This document shows, piece after piece, positions 49,051 through 56,309 of a stretch of 64,000 nt of DNA. The notes under the pieces are model-generated. The model searched no databases. It saw only the letters and a list, made by a program, of their open reading frames with translations, and was not told the origin of the DNA. The number at the start of each line of letters is the position of its first letter. Positions within the stretch are counted from its first letter, which is position 1. Origin of the DNA: Sporosarcina sp. FSL K6-1508 (GTDB lineage Bacteria; Bacillota; Bacilli; Bacillales_A; Planococcaceae). The DNA is taken from the NCBI RefSeq assembly GCF_038007465.1, contig NZ_JBBOXF010000001.1:1863001-1927000 (forward strand). The letters are read 5' to 3'. The position numbers and the translations under genes were made by a program.

Positions 49051-49149
49051 TCACGATAATTTGAATCTAATTAGATAGCACTTCCGTAAAAGTAGACAGA
49101 ACGTAAAGTAGAAGATAATAAGTGTCAAAATGGATAACGCTCTTTGCAT
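49051..49149 (-). CDS. possible small membrane peptide downstream of the DAO oxidase
   Basis: A 32-codon frame, MQRALSILTLIIFYFTFCLL then LRKCYLIRFKLS, has one clear membrane helix. The same frame is open further upstream with the acidic stretch YIKDDQEIDG, directly after the oxidase gene, so a longer product with an unusual start is possible. No strong ribosome-binding site is seen. The remainder of the gap 48831-49202 holds nothing else. Confidence 0.3.
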   Translation of the reverse strand: MQRALSILTLIIFYFTFCLLLRKCYLIRFKLS

Positions 49150-49202
49150 ACCGTCTATTTCTTGGTCATCTTTTATGTACTCGTTGTTATCTTGTTTGTT
49201 GG

Positions 49203-50441
49203 TTAGGCAATCACGCTTTGTCCACCAGTTAAAGCAGTTACGGAGCGTTCGAGTTGTACGATCTGCGCATCGGAATTCGCTTTGCCTGTCATAATCTCAG
49301 CGAGAATTTTTGAACCAAGCATACTATAAACAGTTCCATTGCCTCCATAGCCCAGTAGATAATAATGATTTCTTTTTGTTGGATGTTCTCCTATGAATGG
49401 TAAGTTATCTAGCGATTCTCCGAATGTTGCACAATACGCGTAGTCAATTTCAATCGGAAGTTCCGGGAAAAGTGCCTCTAGTTGTTTTTTTAAGTTTTCA
49501 CCGCGCTTCATAATTGCTTCATTTGAAAAAGGGGCTTGGGGTTTAGCCTCATCGAGCCCGCCTACAATGATTCGGTTGTCGACCGTTGTCCGCATATAGA
49601 GATAGGGACGCTTTGATTCCCAAATCAGCGCATTTTCATGCCAAATCGAGGAAGCGTCTAGTGGTTCAGTGACAATGACATACGAACGGTTAATGTCGGC
49701 ACCGATCCGTTTTCCTACCGGAAGCGTTTCGTATCCAGTTGTAAAAAGAACTTTATCTGCATGGAATCCCCCTGAAGACGTGGAAATGTGCAACAGTCCC
49801 TTTTTGTCGATGACGTCGTCCATGTCCGTAAATTCAAATAGGTGGACGCCCATAGATTCCACCAATTGTAATAGTCCGTTGACGAATTTGTAAGGGTTCA
49901 CCTCAGCATCGCCATCTGTCACGATTGCCCCAGGTTTTGAAAATGGGAGATGCTTGCCGATTTCGTCTTCGTTCCAATAATCGCAAGGAAATCCATAACT
50001 CTTTAACGTTTCATATTCTTTCCTGATCATTTTCAAATCATTGTCGTCACTTGCATAATAAACGCTTGGCCGGCTGATGAAATCAGGATCAATCGGCAGT
50101 CGTTCAGCAGTGTTTTTCAGGTTTTCCATGGCTTCCAAACATAACTGATAAAAACGCACAGCATCCTTTTCTCCAATTTGCTCGATTAATTCATGGAGCA
50201 TGATATCATTTGAATATTGAAGTAATCCCGTATTTGCCATTGTACTGCCAGTAGCCATCTGCCGCTTGTCTAGCATTGCGATCGAAAGACCTTTGTCAGC
50301 CAATGCAAGTGCCGAAAGAGCTCCCGACATCCCTCCACCTACAATAATGACATCATAATGTGACGCGATTTCTACTTTTTTTCGTTCGGGGGGAATTGGC
50401 ATCGTTCCTGGCCAATACAATGAACCTTCGTGAATATGCAT
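49203..50441 (-). CDS. FAD-dependent amino-acid oxidase/dehydrogenase of the DAO family
   Basis: A 412-residue flavoenzyme. The FAD-binding motif is YDVIIVGGGMSGALSALALA (about residues 29-48). The DAO-type continuation is KRQMATGSTMANTGLLQYS. The C-terminal flavin contact is GESLDNLPFIGEHP and YLLGYGGNGTVYSMLGSKIL. It resembles glycine oxidase or DadA-like enzymes of Bacilli that oxidise amines or amino acids in the cytoplasm. The substrate is not predictable. GGAGGTTG precedes the ATG, and the gene stands alone. Confidence 0.85.
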   Translation of the reverse strand: MHIHEGSLYWPGTMPIPPERKKVEIASHYDVIIVGGGMSGALSALALADKGLSIAMLDKRQMATGSTMANTGLLQYSNDIMLHELIEQIGEKDAVRFYQLCLEAMENLKNTAERLPIDPDFISRPSVYYASDDNDLKMIRKEYETLKSYGFPCDYWNEDEIGKHLPFSKPGAIVTDGDAEVNPYKFVNGLLQLVESMGVHLFEFTDMDDVIDKKGLLHISTSSGGFHADKVLFTTGYETLPVGKRIGADINRSYVIVTEPLDASSIWHENALIWESKRPYLYMRTTVDNRIIVGGLDEAKPQAPFSNEAIMKRGENLKKQLEALFPELPIEIDYAYCATFGESLDNLPFIGEHPTKRNHYYLLGYGGNGTVYSMLGSKILAEIMTGKANSDAQIVQLERSVTALTGGQSVIA

Positions 50442-50558
50442 ACTTACAACCTCCTCTATGAAATCTATTATTCTTTACCCCCAAACTACTGATTGAAAGC
50501 ATGTTATCATTGATGAAGTTCTACTAATAAAGTTTGGCAGATGGAGGAAGAAGATTAA

Positions 50559-51446
50559 ATGACTATAGAAGAAAAACCACATATTTTAATAATCGACGGA
50601 ATGGCACTCTTATTCCGCTCCTTTTTTGCAACTTCGGCGATGGGGCATTATTTCCCGAATGACGCTGGAATTCCAACGAATGCAGTGCAGGGGTTTGCCC
50701 GTCATACTATGACAGCGACCTCGATATTCAAACCTACACATATGGCGGTTTGTTGGGATATGGGCGCGCAAACGTTCCGCAATGACTTATTTGAAGGATA
50801 TAAAGCAAACCGGCCTGCACCGGCGCCGGAGCTCGTACCGCAGTTTGATATGGCAAGAAGTGTTTCTGAATTAATTGGTTGGAAAAACTACGGAGTGCCA
50901 GGCATGGAAGCAGACGATCTGATTGGTTCATTCGTTCAGGCTTGGGAGGGGAAAGCGGAGATTACAATCGTGACTGGCGATAAAGATATGCTTCAGTTGC
51001 TTAGACCGGGTGTCCGTATTGCATTTACGAAAAAAGGTTTTAATGTTTACGATATTTACACAGAGGAACGTTTCATTGAAGAGTATGGAATTACCCCTAT
51101 CCAGTTTATTGACACAAAAGCATTCACTGGGGATACAAGTGACGGCTATCCTGGAGTGAGAGGCATCGGACCAAAAACTGCACTTAAACTCATTAAAGAA
51201 TATGGATCGGTGGAAGGCGTGATTCAATCATTGCATGAGTTGACGCCGGCAATACGCAAGAAAATCGAGGAAGAGATGGACATGCTCTTATTATCCAAAA
51301 AACTTGCAGAAATCCATTGTGAATTGGAAATGAATGATTCAATCGAAACCCTGAAAATACCTGTTTATGATGGAGTTGTGAGGGAAATGATAGGTAGAGA
51401 AGGTTATTCTATGATCGTCAGACAAGCGGATTCGCTTTTTTTATAG
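50559..51446 (+). CDS. ypcP: 5'-3' exonuclease (YpcP, ExoIX-like)
   Basis: A 295-residue flap/RNA-primer-removing nuclease related to the N-terminal domain of DNA polymerase I. Conserved acidic sites: LIIDGMALLFRSFFA at the start, GMEADDLIGSFVQ (about residues 115-127), VTGDKDMLQLL and DTSDGYPGVRGIGPKTALKL with the helix-hairpin-helix. In B. subtilis YpcP assists PolA in lagging-strand maturation. TGGAGGAAG precedes the ATG. The gene is followed 15 bases later by an RsbR-type gene. Confidence 0.92.
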   Translation: MTIEEKPHILIIDGMALLFRSFFATSAMGHYFPNDAGIPTNAVQGFARHTMTATSIFKPTHMAVCWDMGAQTFRNDLFEGYKANRPAPAPELVPQFDMARSVSELIGWKNYGVPGMEADDLIGSFVQAWEGKAEITIVTGDKDMLQLLRPGVRIAFTKKGFNVYDIYTEERFIEEYGITPIQFIDTKAFTGDTSDGYPGVRGIGPKTALKLIKEYGSVEGVIQSLHELTPAIRKKIEEEMDMLLLSKKLAEIHCELEMNDSIETLKIPVYDGVVREMIGREGYSMIVRQADSLFL

Positions 51447-51461
51447 AAAGATCCTAGGGGG

Positions 51462-52286
51462 ATGCATGTGAAAAAGTATTTAGAACATATGAGAACAAAA
51501 ATTGCAGCGGAGGCCGAGCAGATAGGTCGAGCAGTATCGGAAAGTCAAAATAACAGATATCCGGTCATGGGGAAACTTGGTAATCTATTGGATCTGGAAA
51601 GGGTAGAAATGGTTCATATGTTTGCTGATACTCTGATTATGGATGAATCGGAAAGGATTGAAACCCTTAAAAGTTGGGGAGAGGAGGTCGGGACGCGGCT
51701 TGCTAATTACGAGATGATCAGTTTGGATATGATGCTTCGTGAAATGCCCAATTATCGGAATACACTTGGAGCAGTGATAAAACATGAAGTAATAGAACTG
51801 GATCTCGGTGCCCGTGAGATGTACGATTTGATCAGTGTGTTGGATCAGTCGCTGAACGATGCTATCTACTTTTTTAGTATCCCGTTTGTCAAACATGAAA
51901 AAGAGAGACTTGATCTTTCTCAAATTCTTGTTTCCGAATTATCCGTTCCTCTCGTATCGATTAATGATCAGACTGCCATACTGCCACTTGTCGGCACAGT
52001 TGACCATGACCGTGCCATAATTCTTCAGGAACGAGTATTACCTAATGCATCCGAATTGCAGTTGGAAAATCTGATTATCGATTTATCGGGTTTGCAGACA
52101 ACAGACACATTTGTCGCACAACAATTATTCAATTTGTTTGATGCGCTTTCCTTACTTGGTATTCAGCCAATTGTAAGCGGAATATCGCCAGCTATCGCAC
52201 AAACGCTCGTACAATTAGGATTATCGTTTGGCAGGATTAAAAGTTTTGCCACGCTAAAGCAGGCTTTAGCGTGTATAGAAAAATGA
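51462..52286 (+). CDS. RsbR-type STAS-domain stress regulator
   Basis: A protein of about 272 residues built like the stressosome co-antagonists. Residues 1-150 form a helical N-terminal sensor domain of the non-globin type. Residues 160-272 form a STAS domain with the RsbR phosphorylation sites: Thr in DLSGLQTTDTFVAQQL and Thr in GISPAIAQTLVQLG. It probably modulates the sigma-B pathway through RsbT. The start could be ATG 51462 or GTG 51468. AGGGGG touches the first and is at good distance from the second. A strong terminator follows. Confidence 0.85.
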   Translation: MHVKKYLEHMRTKIAAEAEQIGRAVSESQNNRYPVMGKLGNLLDLERVEMVHMFADTLIMDESERIETLKSWGEEVGTRLANYEMISLDMMLREMPNYRNTLGAVIKHEVIELDLGAREMYDLISVLDQSLNDAIYFFSIPFVKHEKERLDLSQILVSELSVPLVSINDQTAILPLVGTVDHDRAIILQERVLPNASELQLENLIIDLSGLQTTDTFVAQQLFNLFDALSLLGIQPIVSGISPAIAQTLVQLGLSFGRIKSFATLKQALACIEK

Positions 52287-52332
52287 AAAAAGCTCTATCC
52301 GAGTCGGGAACTGATTCGGATAGGGCTTTTTG
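52287..52332 (+). terminator. terminator after the RsbR-type gene
   Basis: AAAAAGCTCTATCCGA pairs with TCGGATAGGGCTTTTT (one G-U type mismatch). It lies directly after the stop codon and between convergent genes. Confidence 0.9.
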
Positions 52333-52338
52333 GATTCA

Positions 52339-52851
52339 CTATTTAGTAGGCTCAATCTTTATGAAAGATAAAATTGGACTATTCTTCTTATAAGAAATGA
52401 GCCGGACCTGACTATCCCGGTTTCTTCCCCCGTTATCATGAATAAATAGGAAAACATCATCAGCTTTCTCTTCATAACCTATGACGGGTACCCAATGATA
52501 GTCGAATCCATAATTGCCGCGCCAACGAAATGTAAACCATTTATCAAATTTTGCAGCGACGGGCCGGCCGTTGTCGAGTTGTCTTTTCACTTCATCAATC
52601 GTACACTTCGCAACAGTCCAATCCACTCCAAGCATTTTGCGCATATTTCGAATGAAGCGGTATTTGAATAGACCCATTTTTGTGCCGCCCAAGAGACGAT
52701 ACAATTCATTTGTGGTGTATGGGCACCCCTGCGGAAAAAGATGTTGAGCTATTACAAATGCTGTTACCGGTCCGCATGCTGATGATCGAAGCGATTGATC
52801 AATATCCTTATCGAATTGAGATTTTCCTTTGACGTCTATAAAAACTTTCAT
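52339..52851 (-). CDS. C39-like cysteine peptidase domain protein
   Basis: A 170-residue papain-fold protein of the peptidase C39_2 type. The predicted triad is Cys in SLRSSACGPVTAFVIA (about residue 26), His in GFDYHWVPVIGYEEK (about 123) and Asp/Asn in FLFIHDNGGRNRD. No signal peptide is visible. The related proteins of Bacilli are uncharacterised, so the substrate is unknown. CGGGAGGC precedes the ATG. It shares a terminator region with the gene upstream of it on the plus strand. Confidence 0.8.
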   Translation of the reverse strand: MKVFIDVKGKSQFDKDIDQSLRSSACGPVTAFVIAQHLFPQGCPYTTNELYRLLGGTKMGLFKYRFIRNMRKMLGVDWTVAKCTIDEVKRQLDNGRPVAAKFDKWFTFRWRGNYGFDYHWVPVIGYEEKADDVFLFIHDNGGRNRDSQVRLISYKKNSPILSFIKIEPTK

Positions 52852-52865
52852 TCATCTGCCTCCCG

Positions 52866-52901
52866 AAAAAAAGAGCTCTTCCCTAGCGTAGGGAAAAGCT
52901 C
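52866..52901 (-). terminator. terminator after katA
   Basis: On the minus strand GAGCTTTTCCCTA pairs with TAGGGAAGAGCTC around CGC and is followed by TTTTTTT. It ends the catalase transcript before the C39-like gene. Confidence 0.88.
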
Positions 52902-52917
52902 CTCGATTAGCAAAGAT

Positions 52918-54375
52918 TTATAAATACTTTTTAATGTCAACGTTTGTACCTTCTACGAGTGCGCGTCCTAGTCCTTCATCCGCTTTGTAAAAGTTTGCGA
53001 CTGCTCGTCCAACAATATCACGGTTTTCAATTTGCGCAAAGTCATTCAACAAGTTTTTAATGAGCGCTTGTTTCGTAGCTTCATCATAGCTTCTGTAAAT
53101 TTCGCCTGCTTGACCGAAGTTGTTCGTTTTCTCGATAGCATTACGGCCAATGACACCTGACAGTGGCTGATCAGGCTCACGATAAGAGTGATCTTCTTTC
53201 GGCTCAGACGAGTAGCTGTTCGGTTCAAAATTGATTGTAGACGTTTGTTGCTTGATAGGCATTGAACCATCACGCTGATTATTTGAAAATGGACATTGTG
53301 GTGCGTTAATCGGTAATTGCAAGTAGTTTGGTCCTACACGATGACGTTGCGTATCAGAATAGGAGAAAATACGACCTTGTAACATTTTATCTTCAGATGG
53401 AAGCATACCAGGTACTAAAACACCAGGATTGAAGCCAACTGATTCCGTTTCTGCAAAGAAGTTATCGACGTTACGATTCAATGTCATCGTACCGACAAGC
53501 TCCGAAGGGAAGTCTTTTTCGAGCCAATCTTTTGTTGAATCCAGTGGATTGAAATCGTAGTCGTCGAGATTTTTAGGGTCAAGTACTTGGACATAAAGAT
53601 CCCATTCAGGGAAGTTGCCCTCTTCAATTGCTTCAAACAGATCACGTGTTGCGTGGCTGAAGTCTTTACCTTGCTGTTCTTCCGCCTCTTCAATCGTGAA
53701 ATTCTTAATGCCTTCTTTTGGATCCCAGCGAAGTTTCACATAAACGGTTTCGCCCGCTTCGTTATACCATTTGTAAGCATGAACGGAAGAACCGCGCATA
53801 TGACGGTAAGAAGCAGGAATTCCTTCATCCGTGAACAAGTGGATCATCATGTTCGTCGTTTCAGGTGAAAGACCCATGAAATCCCAGTAACGGCTAGGAC
53901 TTTGCAAGTTTGTTTGTGGATCGGGCTTTAGTGAGTGAATGACATCCGGAAATTTAATCGCATCGCGGATGAAGAAAATCGGTAAGTCGTTCCCGACGAA
54001 GTCATAGTTTCCTTCTTCCGTGTAAAACTTAACAGAGAATCCACGTGGATCCCGTGCTGTTTCAGGAGAGCCAAGTCCATGAATAACTGTAGAGAAGCGT
54101 GTGAAGAGAGGAGTTTCTTTCCCTTCCTCTTGAAGGAATGCCGCTTTTGTATACTTCTTCATGCTATTTTTTACTTTAAATACGCCATGTGCGCCTGCAC
54201 CCCGTGCATGGACGACACGCTCTGGAACGCGTTCACGGTCAAAATGTGCGAGTTTCTCGACCAATTGATAATCGTCAAGTAGGGAAGGACCATTACTGCC
54301 TGCCGTACGTGAGTTTTGGTTGTCTGCAATCGGAACACCTTGATTTGTTGTTAGTTTCTTTTCCAATGAAATCAC
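52918..54375 (-). CDS. katA: heme catalase KatA
   Basis: A 485-residue monofunctional catalase that splits hydrogen peroxide. The catalytic histidine lies in ERVPERVVHARGAGAHGVF and the asparagine in EEGNYDFVGNDLPIFFIRDA. The proximal heme ligand tyrosine is in GRIFSYSDTQRHRVGPNY. The length matches small-subunit catalases such as KatA of B. subtilis. AAGGAGTG precedes the ATG, and a PerR box lies directly upstream, so it is induced by peroxide. Confidence 0.97.
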   Translation of the reverse strand: MISLEKKLTTNQGVPIADNQNSRTAGSNGPSLLDDYQLVEKLAHFDRERVPERVVHARGAGAHGVFKVKNSMKKYTKAAFLQEEGKETPLFTRFSTVIHGLGSPETARDPRGFSVKFYTEEGNYDFVGNDLPIFFIRDAIKFPDVIHSLKPDPQTNLQSPSRYWDFMGLSPETTNMMIHLFTDEGIPASYRHMRGSSVHAYKWYNEAGETVYVKLRWDPKEGIKNFTIEEAEEQQGKDFSHATRDLFEAIEEGNFPEWDLYVQVLDPKNLDDYDFNPLDSTKDWLEKDFPSELVGTMTLNRNVDNFFAETESVGFNPGVLVPGMLPSEDKMLQGRIFSYSDTQRHRVGPNYLQLPINAPQCPFSNNQRDGSMPIKQQTSTINFEPNSYSSEPKEDHSYREPDQPLSGVIGRNAIEKTNNFGQAGEIYRSYDEATKQALIKNLLNDFAQIENRDIVGRAVANFYKADEGLGRALVEGTNVDIKKYL

Positions 54376-54382
54376 TCCTTGT

Positions 54383-54397
54383 TTATAATTATTACAA
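54383..54397 (-). promoter_or_regulatory. PerR box of katA
   Basis: TTATAATTATTACAA matches 14 of 15 bases of the PerR consensus TTATAATNATTATAA. It begins eight bases before the start codon, next to the ribosome-binding site. A second, weaker site (TAATTACAATGTAA at about 54406-54419) lies further out. Confidence 0.85.
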
Positions 54398-54462
54398 AGT
54401 AATACTAATTACAATGTAAAGTATAAGTCTCTTATTAGCAAGTGAAGGGATTCAAGTTTAGT

Positions 54463-54502
54463 AAAAAAAAACTCACTTCATTAAAGTAATTGAAGTGAGT
54501 TT
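54463..54502 (-). terminator. terminator overlapping the end of the STAS-protein gene
   Basis: On the minus strand AAACTCACTTCA pairs with TGAAGTGAGTTT and is followed by an unbroken T-run. The stem's first arm lies inside the last codons of the gene. Confidence 0.88.
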
Positions 54503-54945
54503 CCTGTCTCGTTAAGCAATACTGCTAATGAAGTTCTGAAGTTTACATAGGTTTCGATTTCCAAGTGAATGCCCGCAGAGACGATTTCTCTGACAATCCT
54601 CGGATTAAAACCGACAAAAATAGGACGTACCCCCATCAGTTTCAACGTGTTATTCAGTTGATTGATTTCAAGAGTAAGTATATTAAAATCATATTCCTCT
54701 ACGTCTTTGAGACCCACTCCAGTGAAATCGAATATTGCACACACTGTACTTCTATGAATTCCAACATAATCGAGGACGCGGGTGCGGATCAAATTAAAGC
54801 GATCTTGGCCGGTGTGACCCGAAATCGGGACGAGAATCGTATTTTCGACAATGGAAGGAATGATTGGTGCTGATGTTTCTAGTATAATCTTTTCATAGGA
54901 AGCAATTTTAGCTTTAAGCTGTTGGATTTCATTCTCGTAGTCCAC
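54481..54945 (-). CDS. RsbR/RsbS-like STAS-domain protein without usual phosphorylation threonines
   Basis: A 154-residue protein from GTG 54945 behind ACGAGGTG; the longer frame begins at ATG 54966. A short coiled coil (ENEIQQLKAKIASYEKIILE) precedes a single STAS domain that starts SAPIIPSIVENTILVPISGH. The position that carries the first regulatory threonine in RsbR reads FTGVGLKDVEEYDF, and the second reads GFNPRIVREIVSAGI, so neither threonine is kept. It may act as a constitutive or differently controlled partner of the stressosome. It is monocistronic with its own terminator. Confidence 0.75.
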   Translation of the reverse strand: MDYENEIQQLKAKIASYEKIILETSAPIIPSIVENTILVPISGHTGQDRFNLIRTRVLDYVGIHRSTVCAIFDFTGVGLKDVEEYDFNILTLEINQLNNTLKLMGVRPIFVGFNPRIVREIVSAGIHLEIETYVNFRTSLAVLLNETGNSLQLL

Positions 54946-55010
54946 TAATACACACCTCGTTACCATTTTCTCTAGTATACTTCATCTAGATAAAAGGTGC
55001 ACCGAAAATG

Positions 55011-55040
55011 AAAAACGGACAGACATAAGTCCATCCGTTT
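55011..55040 (-). terminator. terminator after the thioredoxin gene
   Basis: On the minus strand AAACGGATGGAC pairs with GTCTGTCCGTTT (one mismatch) and is followed by TTCATTTTC. It lies about 20 bases after the stop codon. Confidence 0.75.
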
Positions 55041-55058
55041 AGGTAAAGTCTCTATTAG

Positions 55059-55379
55059 TTACGCTTTTACGTTTTCAAGGAAATCGGTAACTTGTGATGG
55101 CGATTTTGCATTTGCACTATGGAGATGCGCCTGCTTTTCACCGTTCTGGAAAATCAATAAACTAGGAATTCCCATGACTTCATATTTTTCAGCGATCTCG
55201 GGCAAAACGTCACGATCGACATCATACCAAGTGTACGTATCGTATTTCTCGACGATTGGATCGATGAACATATCCATCCGTCGACAGTCAGGACACCATC
55301 CTGCTTGGAATTTGACAAGTGCTTTGGAATCTCCTGCAATAATTTCATTGAACTGTTCAACTGTTGTAATTGGTTTCAT
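55059..55379 (-). CDS. thioredoxin-family protein (YdbP-like)
   Basis: A 106-residue cytoplasmic thioredoxin-fold protein. The active site is WCPDC (about residues 28-32, in KFQAGWCPDCRRMDMFI) instead of the canonical WCGPC. The cis-proline is in YEVMGIPSLLIFQNGEK. The variant and the length fit YdbP-type proteins of Bacilli, which probably reduce specific partners. AAGGAGGG precedes the ATG. A composite repeat begins about 70 bases upstream of the start. Confidence 0.88.
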   Translation of the reverse strand: MKPITTVEQFNEIIAGDSKALVKFQAGWCPDCRRMDMFIDPIVEKYDTYTWYDVDRDVLPEIAEKYEVMGIPSLLIFQNGEKQAHLHSANAKSPSQVTDFLENVKA

Positions 55380-55447
55380 AACTATTGTCCCTCCTTATAT
55401 AGGGACAGTGTACAACGTATTCACTTTAGTCGGCTACTTATACGGCC

Positions 55448-56158
55448 TATATATGTTGAACAAATAAATACTGCGTATGTGCTTTACAAGGGCTTTTGGA
55501 AGGCTATTGGAAAAGCCCTAATAACTTGGAATGAATTAGAAATCCTGCTAATCCCGCTTCGCCGCTTTGTGGATGCCTCCCGCGATAAGCCGGAAAGGAG
55601 AGCATTTGGGAGGGATTGAACTGCATCCCTCCTTAGTCTTATCGCTCCGGCTACCACGAAGTCGCGACTTCGCTGGATGGTCTATTTGAGAAAGCGCATT
55701 TCATTATCGGGGATGAAATCTGCAATCTGGAGTGCGTCTTTCTTGACTCTAATTCTATATGTTGAACTATTGAATCCGGTGTATAAACTGAGCGAAGGCG
55801 CCTATTCGATGCCAGTTGCTGACACAATTCGAAGGACGTGAATTGTGTCAGTAACTGGACACCGGGTAGCCGAAGCCATAAGACTGGCGGCGCAGCTGCT
55901 TGGCTTATGGTGGGAGGCATCCCCTAGCGCCGTAGCGGTTCAATGGAATTCTGTTTAGTATCAACTAGTAATCACATGTACTCTCGGCATATACATATCA
56001 AAATCACATTTCTCTCGATAATGAACACCCTAGCGTAGACGCTGGGAAAGGCATTCCCAAAGTGTTAAACGTACTATAATCCACACCCCGAATTACAATT
56101 CTCTCATTAATTGAGCGCCACGGCAGATTCAGTGGGATTCTTTATCCCAACCTATATA
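55448..56158 (+). repeat. composite interspersed repeat, copy 5 (modules A-B-C)
   Basis: Left end CTATATATGTTGAACAAATA. Module A has one tandem unit (GCCGCTTTGTGGATGCC at about 55561). Module B starts at about 55755 (CTATATGTTGAACTATTG) and carries a long inverted pair, CCAGTTGCTGACACAATTC and GTGAATTGTGTCAGTAACTGG-like, at 55812-55857. Module C starts at about 55960 (AGTATCAACTAGTAATCAC) and ends CCCAACCTATATA at 56158. It fills the gap between the thioredoxin gene and the fad operon promoter. Confidence 0.88.
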
Positions 56159-56197
56159 GTTTAAAAAACAGAAAATAATATTTTTTCGATTTAAATA

Positions 56198-56285
56198 TTG
56201 CGAAAACTAGCAAAATGTTCTACACTGAGAGTTATAGAAATGGTTTCTATTTTTTTTGCTCATTAAATGAATGAGTGTTCATTCA
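56198..56285 (+). promoter_or_regulatory. fadN promoter with FadR operator and a small leader hairpin
   Basis: TTGCGA (56198-56203) and TACACT (56221-56226) have 17-base spacing. TGAATGAGTGTTCATTCA at 56268-56285 matches the FadR operator of Bacilli. Between them ATAGAAA-TGG-TTTCTAT (56234-56250) is followed by seven T residues, like a small terminator in the leader. Repression is expected to be lifted by long-chain acyl-CoA. Confidence 0.85.
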
Positions 56286-56309
56286 AATAGAAAAAGGGAG
56301 GCTTCGCAA

